Part shown: piece after piece, positions 1-11,833 of the stretch | Layout of the letters: every line of letters begins with the position of its first letter | Position numbering within the stretch: the stretch's first letter is position 1 | Assembly: GCA_033398695.1 (NCBI GenBank) | Contig: JAWKAU010000219.1 | Span: forward strand, 124,001-188,000 | Direction: 5' to 3' | DNA length: 64,000 nt | DNA from: Orobanche coerulescens | Taxonomy: Eukaryota > Streptophyta > Magnoliopsida > Lamiales > Orobanchaceae | Notes under the pieces: model-generated | What the model saw: only the letters and a program-made list of their open reading frames with translations | Told to the model about the DNA's origin: nothing | The model's database searches: none | Made by a program: the position numbers and the translations under genes

Positions 1-193
1 TCACCTTATCTTGGACGATGGCATTGCGGTGAGGTCAATTCCTTTCAAAGACGGAGGAATGATACGATATCTAATATTCCAATCGGAGAATCTCCATAAA
101 AATCGACATCCAGATGATGCAAATTCACATGGCCATGCATCATTATATTTGGGAGAAAAGAATACGCGACTTGGAGTTACGTTGTTAATCTAA
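1..193 (+). pseudogene. R1 polyprotein C-terminal tail, frameshifted
   Basis: The frame gives DDGIAVRSIPFKDGG, then slips and reads on into the LTR to a final RLGVTLLI before a stop at 191-193. In better copies (R5, R6) this is the region after integrase, ending in GVTLLIGIGVT. The first 59 bases are internal sequence and the rest is encoded by the LTR. The DDG to VRS step and the missing base in the purine tract (GGAGGAATG instead of GGAGGGAATG) show it is degenerate. Only the tail is visible. Confidence 0.7.
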
Positions 194-995
194 TCGGAAT
201 AACGAGAATTCGACGACGGAATCGGTCCAAAGCATGAGAAAATCGGCCATATCATGCTTGAAAGGGACATATCTTGACTTCATATCTTTACAAAATAAAG
301 AAGTGATTCCTCCTTCCCCACCTTGTCACAAACGGCCGAACCAAATGGATGGAGTGAAGATTTTCTTCATCATGTCACTATCCCTCATTTCATTATCACC
401 ATGTAGTTCCAAGAAGGAGGATATCACAAATCTACACCAAATCCCCCTAAAATGTGATCGGCCGAATGCATGCATGGGAAGGAGGATTTTGTTCTACTTC
501 ATGTCACCATCAAAGACCAAGAGTGCTTCATGTCCCTTTCACCTAATAACACCAAGAGACTTGATATCTCACCCTTGGATTTCGGCCGAAATGATGTTGC
601 TAGGAAGTTCGTTTTTTTCGTTTTGTTGTATTTTCGTACGGTTGTAAACTACTATATATAGTAGTGTTCGTTGTACTTGTAATTCATCGAGAATCATAAT
701 AAACTTTGTATTTCCTTTGAAATATACGTTGAACGAGTTCGACAAACCTTAGTTATTGTTTCGACGAGTTTCGAGATTTTAACTTTGATCAATTCTCAAA
801 AGGTCTTGGGAAGAGATTACCCTTTTATCGAGTTATAGGTCTAGTTCGATAAAAACACACCAAACTCCGTACATCCTACTATATCACGGCCGAATCCCAT
901 TAAATTCGTCCATCACCTTTGTAATTTTTGATCCATATTGCAAACTTGTTAATCTTCCGTTGTGTTTATACGCATTACTTACGTAATTCGTATCA
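60..995 (+). repeat. R1 3' LTR (long form of the ATATC family)
   Basis: 936 bp, from TGATACGA to TTCGTATCA. It contains the palindromic TATA region (about 644-662), the twin hairpins (793-854) and several CGGCCG palindromes. It matches the R9 LTRs in layout (943 and 941 bp) and is longer than the 874-877 bp LTRs of R2, R5 and R8, so the family has two LTR length classes. Confidence 0.85.
793..854 (+). promoter_or_regulatory. Twin hairpins with AGGTC loops in the R1 LTR
   Basis: Hairpin 1 (793-812) has arms TTCTCAA and TTGGGAA around loop AAGGTC. Hairpin 2 (823-854) has arms TTTTATCGAGTTA and TAGTTCGATAAAA around loop TAGGTC, with two G-U pairs. See the finding at 20106-20167. Confidence 0.6.
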
Positions 996-1016
996 ACATT
1001 TGGCGTCACCATATTG

Positions 1017-1920
1017 TGGGGGGCCCATTTTATGCGATTTGTCGTAAGTTGGACGCCCTTAAGCCCGTTTTTCGCGCGATGAGGAAGAGGAAAGGGGATT
1101 TGGCATTGAATGTCGCTGCTGCTACTTCATTCCTCTCTTCTTCTCAGAGTATTCTCAGGGACCATCCCTTGGACGATTCGGTTTTATTGTTAGAGAGATG
1201 TTGTCGGTGGGTTTTTTCAGTTGCTGTGGCTCAGGAACAGTCCTCGCTCAGGCAGCGTGCCAAGTTGGCTTGGCTGAAGGATGGGGACCAGTGTACTGCC
1301 TTCTTCTTCCGGCGGATTGCTTCCAGGCGAGTAAGATCTCGTATCTATAGGCTTAATACGGAGGATGGTACTGAGCTGACCGACCCTGTTCTTATTAAGA
1401 ATGAGGTTGTTGGGTTCTATGAGAGACTGTTGGGTTACTCTAATCGGATTATGCCTTTGTCGTTCAGCCAGGTTAGGCCTTTTATTTCGGCTTCTCCTGC
1501 TGATGCGGTTCACATGGTTAGACCGGTGACTGTCGATGAGGTTCGGTCTGTATTCTTCGAGTTTGATAAGGACAAGGCCCCGGGCCCTGATGGTTTTAAT
1601 GCTGCTTTTTACCGTCGGGCTTGGCCGATTGTGGGGGGTGAGATTTCGTTTGCTATTATTCATTTCTTTGCTACCGGGAAGTTTGTCAGGCAGATCAATT
1701 CTACGATCATTTCTCTTGTTCCGAAAGTAGCCTTGCCTAGGAGCATGTCGGATTTTAGACCGATATCTTGCTGCAACTTATTATATAAGGCTATTTCGAA
1801 AATTATTGTTCACCGTATGCGTGATAGCTTGGATGCCTTGATTGACCCGGATCAGACTGCTTTCATTCCTGGGAGAAGGATTAGTGATAATATCCTTCTT
1901 ACCCAGGAACTTCTTCATGG
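1017..1920 (+). pseudogene. LINE-a reverse transcriptase, N-terminal part
   Basis: Open reading frame with no start of its own; it enters from upstream (the first 20 codons of the open frame belong to the R1 LTR). Plant L1 landmarks in order: LAWLKDGDQCTAFFFRR, DKAPGPDGFNAAFYRRAW, SLVPKV, MSDFRPISCCNLLYKAISKI, and AFIPGRRISDNILLTQELLHGY, where R2 interrupts. These are RT blocks upstream of the catalytic FADD. It would copy LINE RNA at a nicked target by target-primed reverse transcription. The open frame is intact here, but the gene is cut by R2 and has stops further on. Confidence 0.85.
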
Positions 1921-1925
1921 TTATG

Positions 1926-2802
1926 TGATACGAATTACGTAAGTAATACGTATAAAACACAACGGAAGATTAACACGTTTACAATATGGATCGAAATTAC
2001 AAAGGTGATGGACGAATTTTATGTGGGATTCGGCCGTGATGAGTAAGATGTACGGAGTTTGGTGTGTTTTTATCGAACTAGACCTATAACTCGATAAAAG
2101 GGTAATCGCTTCCCAAGACCTTTTGAGAATTGATTAAAGTTAAAATCTCGAAACTCGTCGAAACAATAACTAAGGTTTGTCGAACTCGTTCAACGTATAT
2201 TTCAAAGGAAATACAAAGTTTATTATGATTCTCGATGATTTACAAGTACAACGAACACTACTATATATAGTAGTTTATAACCGTACGAAAATACAACAAA
2301 ACGAAAAAAAGGAAACTTCCTAACACATCATTTCGGCCGAAAATCACAAGAAGATACCAAGCAATCTTGGTCTTTATTTCATGATGGTGACATGAGAGAT
2401 TCTTGATGAAAGTCTTCACAATCTTTCCTTTTTGCAAGCATCCAAATCGGCCGATCCTTAACAAGATATGGGAGATAATGACATGAAGAAGAAAGTCTTC
2501 CCTCTATCTTCATGATTCGGCCGTATGTGTACATGGTGGGGAAGGAGAAGATAACTTCATTATCTTGTCAAGATATGAAGTCCAAACATGTCCCTTTCAA
2601 GCATGATATGGCCGATCCATCATGCTTTCGGACCGATCCCGTCGTCGAATTCTACGTTACTCCGATTCCGATTAACAACGTAACTCCAATCCGTTTAACA
2701 TTTTCTCCTAAGTATAACGATGCATGGCCATGCGAATTTGCATCATCATGGATGTCGATTTTTATCGGAGTTTCTTCGACTGGAATATTAGATATCGTAT
2801 CA
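1926..2802 (-). repeat. R2 3' LTR
   Basis: Left LTR, 877 bp. Twin hairpins lie at 2068-2099 and 2110-2129 (minus-strand RNA), and the TATA palindrome at about 2260-2277. Its minus-strand start carries the end of the polyprotein. Confidence 0.9.
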
Positions 2803-5800
2803 TTCCCTCCGTCTTTGAAAGGAATTGACCTCACCCCGCAATGCCATCGTCGTCAAGATAAGGTGAGAGATCACCTACGTTGAATGTCGCGTGTACTCCG
2901 TATTCGCCGGAAGTTCGACTTTGTATGCGTTGTCGTTCACCTTTTCCACAATTTTGTACGGACCCTCGGCTCTCGGCATCAATTTGTTCTTCCGTTTGCT
3001 TGGGAATCTTTCTTTTCTCAAATGTATCCAAACCAAGTCGCCAACATCAAATAATCTCGCCTTTTTATTTTTGTTCGACTTCCGTTTGTATATTTCATTT
3101 ACTTCTTTAATCCGTTCCCGTATCTTTTCGTAACTTCACCATTGATTTGAGTTTTGCTTGGCGTCTTTGTGAACCAACTCGTTGCTACAGGGAATCAAGT
3201 CCAATGGCAAGTGCGGATTTAATCCGTATACCACTTCAAAAGGTGAATGGGCCGTGGCATAACCGGGTGATCGGTTGTATGCGAATTCAGCATGAGCAAG
3301 TTTAACGTCCCAATCTTTCTGAGTTTTATTTACCAACCCTCGTAATAATGCTCCCAAGGTTCGATTAGTTACCTCGGTCTGTCCGTCGGTTTGCGGGTGA
3401 TGTGAAGTACTGAATAGGAGTTTAGTACCGACTTTCCTCCATAAAGTATTCCAGAAGTAACTCAGAAATTTGGAATCTCGATCCGACACGATAGTTTTTG
3501 GCACTCCGTGTAAACGAACTATTTCCCGGAAATACAAGTCCGCCACATTGCTTGCATCATCGGTTTTGTGGCACGCGACAAAGTGAGCCATTTTCGAAAA
3601 ACGGTCGACGACCACCATGATCGAGTCCTTGCCTCGTTGAGTACGAGGTAAAGCCACAATAAAATCCATTGAGACATCCTCCCACTGGCCGTAGCGGTAT
3701 CGGCAACGGCATGTATGTACTCGATTTGAGCGAACTTTTCATCATATGACAAGTTACGCATTTGCTCACGATTGTGCCGACGTCACCATACATCTTCGCC
3801 AAAAGAAATGTTCTTTTAGCACCTCTGATCTTGGTCGAGCCAAGTGACCGGCTAGTCCTCCTCCGTGCGCCCCGAACCAAAGAATTCCCGAATTGTATGT
3901 CTCGCACACATAATTTATTCCCCTTGAAGAGAAAGCCATCCTCAGAAACAAATTCCTCGTACGGGGCCGTTTTACAACGGTTAAAAATTTCCCCGAAGTC
4001 CAAATCGTCGTGGTAGTGATCTTTCAAAGTCTCGAATCCCAACAAACGAACATCTAGCATCGACAGTAAGGCATACCGTCTCGACAGTGCATCCGCCACT
4101 ACATTACTCTTCCCGTCTTTGTATTTGGATGAAAAGTGAAAAGATTGTAAAAATTCCACCCATTTTGCATGTCTCGGGCTTAGCTTACTCTGTCCGTTGA
4201 TATATTTCAACGACTCGTGATCCGAATGTAGCACGAAATGTTTCGAACGCAGATAATGACTCCAATGATCGAGTGCTCTTACGATCGCATAGAACTCTTT
4301 GTCGTAAGTACAATAATTCACTCGGGCGCCACTTAGTTTCTCTGAAAAATAGGCAATGGGACGGCCTCTCTGAATGAGCATCGCCCGATTCCAACTCCGC
4401 TAGCGTCGCATTCTACCTCAAACGGTTGTGAAAAATCGGGCAACGTCAAAATCGGCGCTTCACATAATTTTCCCTTTAAGTTTTCAAAAGCCTTTTGGGT
4501 CGTCTCTGCCCAAGCAAAGGTTCCCTTTTTCAGACACTCCGTGATAGGACTGGATATAGTGCTGAAGTCCCGTATGAATCGTCGGTAAAAAGAAGCGAGG
4601 CCATGAAATGACCGTACCTCCGTGATTGTTTTTAGGGGTCGGCCACGACTTGATTGCCGCGATCTTCTCTTGGTCGACCGAAACTCCGTCTTTTGAAACA
4701 ACATAGCCGAGAAAGACAAGACTCTCGACTAGGAAAGTACACTTCTCCCGTTTTCCATAAAGCTTTTGCTCCCTTAGCGTCTCAAACACGTACCGCAAAT
4801 GTTCGAGATGTTCTTCTACGGACCGACTGTAGATCAAAATGTCGTCTAAGTACACGACAACAAACTTTCCCAAGAAAGGTTTTAGAACCTCGTTCATCAA
4901 CCTCATAAAGGTGCTCGGGGCGTTGGTGAGGCCGAATGGCATCACAACCCATTCGTAAAGTCCATTCTTCGTTTTAAACGCCGTTTTCCATTCGTCTCCC
5001 TCTCGCATGCGGATTTGATGGTATCCGCTCCGTAAATCAACTTTGGAAAATATAACCGAGCCATGTAACTCGGCCCAAAGATGTCGCCTAGTCTCGGGAT
5101 GGGAAACCGATACTTGATGGTGATGTTATTCACGGCTCTCTGTCAATACACATCCGCCATGTTCCGTCTTTTTGGTACGAGTAGAACCGGAACCGCACAC
5201 GGACTTAAACTTTCTCGGACATATCCGTGATTCATGAGTTCATCAATTTGACGTTGTAGTTCTTTTGTTTCTTCGGGATTACAACGATACGCTTGCTTTG
5301 TTCGGTAATGGAGCTCCCGGTATAAGATCAATCTGGTGTTCAATCCCGCGGATAGGTGGTAATCCTACCGGCAAGTCTTCGGGAAATACGTCCGAAAACT
5401 CATGTAATAGTGCATCTATCTCCTCCTCATTTTGCGATTTGGTGGCAAGATTTCGGACCTCCTTGATCATCATCAAGTAAACACGTTCGCCATCGTCAAT
5501 GGCGTGCTCGACTTCTTTCTCGTTTGCAAACATCGTAAGCTTTGGTCTTTCGACTTTTTTCGAACTCATCGTCCGGATAGCTTGAGGTGACATAGGTTTA
5601 AGGACAATTTTTTTACCTTTGTCACGTAGCTCATACTCATTACTCCTCCCTCGATGTAGTACGTCCCGATCAAATAACCAAGGTCTTCCTAATAACACGT
5701 GACATGCGTCCATCGGTAATACATCGCATGTAATGTCATCGCCATACGAACCCATGGTGAGTCCGACCTTCACTTGCCTTGATACTTTCACCTTGTTTCC

Positions 5801-7000
5801 ATCATCGAGCCAATGGAGTGCATACGGCTTAGGATGGGCCGTGGTGATCAAGCCGAGTTTTGAGACCATCTCGCTCGATGCCACGTTTGTACAACTTCCA
5901 CCGTCAATGATCAAGCTACACCATTTCTCTCCGACACGGCACTTCGTGTGAAAGATTTGGTCTCGTTGTTCTTCGTCACTCGGGGCTGCCTTCGTTTGTA
6001 ACATGCGAAGGACAAGGTTCGTGTCATAGTTCGGGGCATCGTATGCCTCGCATTCTTCTTCTTCTTCTCCGTCAGCTTCTAAGTTAAAAACGTCTCCAAC
6101 TCTTTCTTCTTCGGCTAATAATTCCTCTCGGGCGGCTATGGCTTCTCGTAACGTCACAATCCTCCGATTCGGACAAGCACTTTGATAGTGTCCAAATCCT
6201 TGACATTTGAAACATCGGACTTTAGATAGGCTCGTCTCTTTTGGTGTGGTAGGGGTTTTTGGAATGGTAGTAACGGACTGGCTTGTGGTGACAGGTTTTG
6301 GAAACGAGCTAGGACTCGCGCCAAAGTTGGTATTTCCGTATTTAGGTGGGAATTCGGGTTTAGAGAGTTTGGTTTTGTTTTGATTTTCCAACTTTATGCA
6401 AAGTCCGCATAAAGTATCGAAGTCAGAATAGGGGTAGAGTTCCACGGAATTAGCAATGTTTTTGTTCAAACCTCGTAGGAAACGGGACATGCGCAATTCT
6501 TCGCTTTCTTCAAGTTCTCCCATCAAGGATAAGTTTTCAAACTCCTCGATGTACTCCTCGACACTTAACTTTCCTTGCGTGAGGTCAGAAATTTTTCGGT
6601 ACAGACTTAGCTTGTGTGTAGCCGGGACATATCTTTTTCGTAGTTTCCTTTTTAGGGAATCCCACGAACGTATCTTCTCTTTTCCTAAGACGACTTCTCT
6701 GCGTCTTCATTCGCTCAAACCAAAGGGAAGCTCCCTTTCCAAGTTTGAGAATCGCGTACTTGCAACGTACCTCGTCATTGAGCTCCTTGAACTCAAACAT
6801 TCGTTCAATTTTTCTTTCCCACTCCAGATAAACTTCAGGATCAGTGCCGCCTACGAAGTCCGGAAGTTCGCCGGTCTTGTATTCATCCGCATGTCGTGGT
6901 GCATGCATGGTGTCATGTCCTCGTCGTGCATGGATTCTGGGCTCGGCAAGCCACGAAGAACGTCACGTAGTTGTGCTACTTCTTCATCGGTGAATGCCAT
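2652..7000 (-). pseudogene. R2 gag-pol polyprotein, many frameshifts
   Basis: Start ATG at 7000 (MAFTDEEVAQLRDVLRGL). Domains in order on the minus strand: gag (about 6450-7000), zinc knuckle CFKCQGFGHYQSACP (CX2CX4HX4C, near 6200), protease with LIIDGGSCTNVAS (near 5900), RT with [12 protein letters not shown] (near 4850), RNase H with [20 protein letters not shown] and ADALSRR (4050-4450), integrase with [21 protein letters not shown] and TEVTNRTLG (3350-3800), and the [11 protein letters not shown] / EGPYKIV tail. The longest open piece is 5279-6526 (gag end to start of RT). I count at least eight frame breaks, which fits the recurrent CAG/CTG indels described in the findings. The last codons lie in the LTR and stop at 2652-2654. 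Confidence 0.85.
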
Positions 7001-7035
7001 TTTCTTGATGATGTCGAGAATCGTGAGACAAGTGG

Positions 7036-7046
7036 CTCTGATACCA
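7036..7046 (-). promoter_or_regulatory. R2 primer-binding site (initiator-Met tRNA type)
   Basis: On the minus strand reads TGGTATCAGAG four bases inside the 5' LTR. Plant LTR elements primed by initiator-Met tRNA use this sequence. Confidence 0.85.
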
Positions 7047-7050
7047 CTTA

Positions 7051-7927
7051 TGATACGAATTACGTAAGTAATACGTATAAAACACAACGGAAGATTAACA
7101 CGTTTACAATATGGATCGAAATTACAAAGGTGATGGACGAATTTTATGTGGGATTCGGCCGTGATGAGTAAGATGTACGGAGTTTGGTGTGTTTTTATCG
7201 AACTAGACCTATAACTCGATAAAAGGGTAATCGCTTCCCAAGACCTTTTGAGAATTGATTAAAGTTAAAATCTCGAAACTCGTCGAAACAATAACTAAGG
7301 TTTGTCGAACTCGTTCAACGTATATTTCAAAGGAAATACAAAGTTTATTATGATTCTCGATGATTTACAAGTACAACGAACACTACTATATATAGTAGTT
7401 TATAACCGCATTTAAAATACAACAAAACGAAAAAAGGAAACTTCCTAACACATCATTTCGGCCGAAAATCACAAGAAGATACCAAGCAATCTTGGTCTTT
7501 ATTTCATGATGGTGACATGAGAGATAATTGATGAAAGTCTTCACAATCTTTCCTTTTTGCAAGCATCCAAATCGGCCGATCCTTAACAAGATATGGGAGA
7601 TAATGACATGAAGAAGAAAGTCTTCCCTCTATCTTCATGATTCGGACGTATGTGTACATGGTGGGGAAGGAGAAGATAACTTCATTATCTTGTCAAGATA
7701 TGAAGTCCAAACATGTCCCTTTCAAGCATGATATGGCCGATCCATCATGCTTTCGGACCGATCCCGTCGTCGAATTCTACGTTACTCCGATTCCGATTAA
7801 CAACGTAACTCCAATCCGTTTAACATTTTCTCCTAAGTATAACGATGCATGGCCATGCGAATTTGCATCATCATGGATGTCGATTTTTATCGGAGTTTCT
7901 TCGACTGGAATATTAGATATCGTATCA
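7051..7927 (-). repeat. R2 5' LTR
   Basis: Right LTR, 877 bp. It differs from the left copy at a few sites, for example GATTCTTGATG versus GATAATTGATG and CCGTACGAAAAT versus CCGCATTTAAAAT, so insertion is recent. Confidence 0.9.
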
Positions 7928-7943
7928 TTATGGGCAGAGGGGG

Positions 7944-9011
7944 ATGCCTAGACGGTGTGTGTTTAAAGTTGACCTTATGAAAGCTTATGACACTGTTGAG
8001 TGGGATTTTGTGCTGATTGCTCTGCAGTGTATGGGTTTCCATCCGTCGTTCATTGCCTGGATCAGGGAGTACATCACCACTACTGCCTTTTCGGTATCCT
8101 TGAATAGTGATGCTGAGGGGATCTTTAGAGGTCGTAGGGGTCTTCGGCAGGGAGACCCCATATCCCCTTATCTCTTTGGTATTGTTATGGAGGTACTTCA
8201 TGGTATTATTACTCGTGAGATTGCTCAGACTCCGGGGTTTCGATACCACTGGAAGTGTGAGGCCACCCGTACTTTCATGCTCGCCTTTGCTGATGATCTC
8301 CTTCTTTTCTGTAATCCATATGAGGTCTCGATTGGTGTTCTTAAGAGGAGTATTGATATCTTTGATTCTCTTTCGGGGCTGCGTGCTAACCCTGGGAAGA
8401 GTAATTTTTTTCTCTCGGCGAGTGCTTTGGAGCAGGGGGCTCAGGTTGAGCAGTTATTAGGATTCCAGATGGGCCAGCTCCCTGTTAGGTATTTGGGAGT
8501 CCCATTATCTTCATCGAAGCTCACAGTGGCTCAGTGCTCTCCTTTGCTTGACAGGATTGATGGCCGGGTGAGTGACTGGGCTTGTAGATCTCTGTCCATG
8601 GCCGGTCGTTGTCAGCTTATTCGGTCTGTGTTATCTGCTCTTCACATTTATTGGGCCTGTATTTTTATCCTGCCTAAGGGCGTGCTTGCCCTTATTGAGA
8701 AGCGCTTAAGGCATTCTCTTTGGAAAGGTTCTCGTGACTCTGGGCATGCTAAAGTGGCTTGGTCTAAGGTTTGCTTGCCTGTAGAGTGTGGTGGCCTTGG
8801 CATTACTCCGTTGAGGGTTCAGAATCAGGCCCTTATGTCTCGCCATATCTGGGCTCTCCTGGCTGGGTCTTCTCGTTCTGTTTGGGTTAGCTGGGTTCGT
8901 TCGTATAGAGTTCAGCAGTGTTCTTTTTGGGATATCCCTATCTCCACTGCGTCTTCTTGGTATTGGAAACAGCTGCTGAAGTTGCGTCCCCTTGTCATGG
9001 GAGCGTTTTAG
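7944..9011 (+). pseudogene. LINE-a reverse transcriptase, catalytic part
   Basis: Continues the RT after R2: FKVDLMKAYDTVEWDF holds the first catalytic Asp, then GLRQGDPISPYLF and the catalytic FADDLLLF. The thumb and linker follow (RYLGVPL, WKGSRDSGHAKVAW). The first bases after the TTATG duplicate (7928-7943) are out of frame with the rest by comparison with the left part. A TAG at 9009-9011 ends the frame right after LRPLVMGAF; LINE-c has sense sequence there. All RT catalytic residues are present but the gene is dead. Confidence 0.85.
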
Positions 9012-9675
9012 TATTCTATTGGAGATGGCGCTTCATTCCGTTTATGGTCGGATCCTTGGCACTCTATGGGTTTGATTAGGCATTCTCTGCCTAGAGCGCC
9101 CCTTTGGACTGGCATTGATGTGCATGCCCGTCTTGCCTCTGTTATTTCTGATGGTCAATGGGTTTGGCCTGTGGTTGATCGTCCCCGGGTTCCAAAGAGT
9201 TGTTTCTGCCCTCCCTCCTATCTATGGAGGCCAGGATCGCATCTCTTGGAGACCGCATAGCTCAGGTTCCTATTCTTCCTCGTCCGCTCTTCGTTTCCTT
9301 AGAGCATATTCTCCTTCTGTTCCGTGGGCCCCTCTGCTTCATGGTCCCGGGAAGGTTCCTAGGCACTCCTTCATATTATTGTTGGCTATTCAGGAGCGTT
9401 TGTCGACTATGGATAAGCCTTGGCTGCAGCATGAAGATGGTATTTGTGTCCTTTGTGGGATGGCGTTAGAGTCTCATTCTCACTTATTCTTCATGTGCCC
9501 TTACTCTAGTAGGTGTATCTCTATTGCTAGGAGGGAGGTAAAATTTTGTTGGCCTCACTCGGAGTGGAGTACGGGTATTCTTTGGGCGGCTAGGAGGTGG
9601 AGAGGAAAGCATGTGGTTAACGTGGCTTACCGTATTTTTTTAGCGGCATTGGTCTACTTACTCTGGCAGGAGTGA
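9012..9675 (+). pseudogene. LINE-a zinc-binding C-terminal region, broken
   Basis: Continues the LINE-a polyprotein in more than one frame. Recognisable parts are YSIGDG, LPRAPLW, LHGPGKVPRHSFILLLAIQ, RLSTMDKPWLQ, CVLCGMALESHSHLFFMCPYS (the zf-RVT Cys-Cys-His-Cys cluster) and VAYRIFLAALVYLLWQE. A TGA at 9673-9675 replaces the Arg codon that LINE-c has. At least one frameshift lies near 9200. It would bind RNA or DNA next to RT in an intact element. Confidence 0.75.
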
Positions 9676-9966
9676 AATGAGCGGAGATTCGGTCAGAGGC
9701 GTCGTGATCCTCACACTGTCACCTTCCAGGGGATTGGTCTTGTTCGTGACATTATCTCTCAGCGTTGGCCGCCTCATTCATTATATGCGGTCGCTGTTAG
9801 GCGTATTTGGAGGGTGGCTTGGTAGTTCCATTATAATTTTTTTAATTATTCTTCTGTTTCGTACTGTTGGTGCACCTTCTGTATGGTTGCTGGGTACTGG
9901 CCTGCCTTGTTGGCCAATCTTTTTTATTTAATGCAATTGACTTTTCCCAAAAAAAAAAAAAAAAAA
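9676..9966 (+). other. LINE-a 3' end and poly(A) tail
   Basis: Last coding remnant, a short 3' UTR and a run of A's at 9949-9966. The 3' UTR shares GCAATTGACTTTTCCC with LINE-c (63385-63399). Host R3 LTR sequence resumes with TAATCAAAG. Confidence 0.8.
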
Positions 9967-10467
9967 TAATCAAAGTTTTGAAGGAAACTCGTCCAACACT
10001 TAAACAATACACAAGGTATGTCGTTTTATCATTCAATAATCTACCCTCATTACAACTCCATCGCCACTATTTATAGGCAAAAGTAGCCTGACAAGATAAT
10101 CTAAACTATTACAAGCTGGTCTTAAAATAAGGAAAAGAAAATACAAGGTTCCCCACGTCACTTGCAAACAAGAGTAAAAGATGGGTTTTGTCTCCAAGGT
10201 GATTGCCGCCTTTCACAATGCATGCAGCCGAGATTCCTGCTGCTTTTATAATAAAGAAAGTGCTGAAATTCTTTTATTGTTTTACCTTTACCACTTGGAC
10301 CCCATCCCCAAGATGCAAGTTGCCTATGTTTAAGTTACTCCAAGTCTGATTATCAAGGTAACTCCGGGACTCGTATCTGTTTTCTCGCCTAAGTATGTTG
10401 GAGTATGGTCGAGGTGTTTTACGTCAATCCTTCGTCTTCTTCGCTTGGAGTAGTCGGTTTTGTATCA
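9967..10467 (-). repeat. R3 3' LTR, partial
   Basis: Part of the LTR from the TAATCAAAG site to its TGTATCA end (the G of TTGTATCA replaces the usual C). It matches 15188-15696 closely. Confidence 0.85.
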
Positions 10468-10814
10468 TTCCCTCCTTCTTTTTTAAAAGGAATTGTCCTC
10501 AATTCCGCAATCCCATTGTCATCGAGATAAGGAGATAGATCACCTATGTTGAAAGTAGCATGCACTCCATAATCACCCGGAAGTTCTAACTTGTAAGCAT
10601 TGGCGTTCATCTTCGCAACTATTTTAAATGGTCCCTCAGCTCGTGGCATTAACTTGTTCTTACGCTTACTCGGGTATCGTTCTTTCCTCAAATGCACCCA
10701 AACTAAATCCCCAACCTCGAATACTCTTGGTTTTCTTTGTTTGTTCGATTTTCTTTTGTACGTCTCATTTATCTCCTTGATTCGGTTACGCACCTGTTCG
10801 TGTAATTTCATCAT
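10419..10814 (-). pseudogene. R3 integrase C-terminal tail, reading into the LTR
   Basis: Codes MMKLHEQVRNRIKEINETYKR, VFEVGDLVWVHLRKERYPS, AEGPFKIVAKM (GPY/F-like module) and GVHATFNIGDLSPYLDDNG. It then covers the purine tract (IPFKKEGGNDT) and continues inside the LTR as KPTTPSEEDEGLT before a stop. The LTR-coded part is frameshifted relative to R4, so the final GVTLIIGIGIT is lost. Confidence 0.8.
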
Positions 10815-10819
10815 CGATT

Positions 10820-11833
10820 TTAGTTTTGACTCCGCGTCCTTATGTCGTCATTCGGTAATGGAGTTAAGTCTAGCGGTATGTAAGGATTCAGGCCGTAAAC
10901 TACTTCGAATGGAGAACGCGCCGTGGCATGAGTAGGAGAACGGTTATAAGCAAACTCCGCATGTGCCAGTTTTAGATCCCAGTCCTTTTGTGTCTTGCCT
11001 ACCAGGCCTCGCAACAGTGTTCCCAGGGTTCGATTAGTCACTTCACTTTGCTCGTCGGTTTGAGGGTGGTGTGAAGTGTTAAACAAGAGTTTTGTTCCCA
11101 CATTCCTCCATAGGGTGTTCCAAAAGTAGCTGAGAAATTTGGAGTCTCGATCGGAAATAATAGTCTTCGGAATCCCATGTAAACGTACCATCTCTCGAAA
11201 ATATAAGTCGGCCACATTGCTTACATCGTCTGTCTTGTGGCACGCTACAAAATGAGCCATTTTCGAAAAACGATCTACGACTACCATAATCGCATCCCTC
11301 CCTCGTTGAGTACGAGGTAAAGCCACAATAAAATCCATCGAGACATCTTCCCAAGGCCTCTTCGGGATCGGTAAAGGTGTGTATATTCCTGGTTTGAACG
11401 AACTCTTCGCAACATGGCATGTCACACACTTACTAATTATGTTATTAACATCCCCCTGCATCTTTGGCCAACAAAAATATTCCTTCAGCACATCTAATGT
11501 CTTAGTCGAACTAAAGTGGCCAGCCAAACCTCCCCCGTGAGCTCTCTGAACTAGTAATTCTCGAACCGTGTGCTTGGGTAGGCAAAGACGATTTCCCTTA
11601 AAAAGGAAGCCTTCCTGTATCGAAAATTCTCCCATCGGTCTAGATTTGCAAAGGGCGAAGGTCTCGCCAAAATCTGCATCACCGTCGTAATATTCCTTCA
11701 CTGTCTCGAATCCAAGCAAACGAACATCAAGAGTAGAGAGTAAGGCATAACGCCTAGACAATGCATCTGCTACAATATTGTTCTTGCCATCCTTATACTT
11801 TGATGAGAAGTAAATTGATTGTAAGAATTCCAC
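10820..11833 (-). pseudogene. R3 RNase H end and integrase
   Basis: Picks up after the insertion with [18 protein letters not shown] and [13 protein letters not shown] (last RNase H Asp). Integrase follows: a zinc-binding H-H-C-C domain ([20 protein letters not shown] ... CVTCH) and the catalytic core ([42 protein letters not shown] with the Glu). It would join element DNA to the chromosome. The frame shifts at about 10815-10840, where the linker LPNDDIRTRSQN differs from SDELVHKDAESKL in R4 and R7. Confidence 0.85.

Larger units (their letters stand above)
1..995 (+). mobile_element. R1: 3' end of a Ty3/gypsy LTR retrotransposon (ATATC family)
   Basis: Only the last coding bases and the 3' LTR are in the window; the body lies to the left. 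The start reads the end of the polyprotein, then a purine-rich tract and an LTR that opens TGATACGATATC and ends TTCGTATCA at 995. LINE-a coding sequence starts straight after it, so R1 is inserted in LINE-a. The five bases after the LTR are ACATT; if the insertion is simple the same five should lie just left of its 5' LTR, outside this window. Confidence 0.85.
1926..7927 (-). mobile_element. R2: full-length Ty3/gypsy element (ATATC family)
   Basis: Flanked by TTATG at 1921-1925 and 7928-7932. Two LTRs of 877 bp (1926-2802, 7051-7927) enclose a gag-pol region read on the minus strand. The PBS lies next to the right LTR and the purine tract next to the left LTR, as expected for minus orientation. 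The LTRs differ at only a few places by eye. All main domains are present but the reading frame is broken many times. Confidence 0.92.
996..9966 (+). mobile_element. LINE-a: plant L1-type LINE, split by R2
   Basis: Two parts, 996-1925 and 7928-9966, rejoin to one reverse-transcriptase reading when R2 and one copy of TTATG are removed. The left part starts between the endonuclease and RT regions because R1 is inserted upstream. The 3' end is GCAATTGACTTTTCCC followed by 18 A's. After the poly(A) comes the LTR of R3, so LINE-a was inserted in that LTR. LINE-c is a second copy of the same family. Confidence 0.85.

Noticed and set aside
1217..1663. Long minus-strand open frame within LINE-a and similar antisense frames elsewhere.
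   Set aside because: Shadow of the coding strand; no domain, and arginine/proline-rich composition typical of antisense reading.
954..1966. Inverted repeats of over 30 bases flank the LINE segment 996-1925, as in a TIR DNA transposon.
   Set aside because: They are the facing ends of two LTRs of one family in opposite orientation (R1 end, R2 end); each belongs to an element with its own five-base duplicate.
3136..5343. Plant pararetrovirus integrant (RT, protease and RNase H with a zinc knuckle).
   Set aside because: Integrase, LTRs, PBS and target duplicates are present and no coat or movement protein is seen; this is a Ty3/gypsy retrotransposon.
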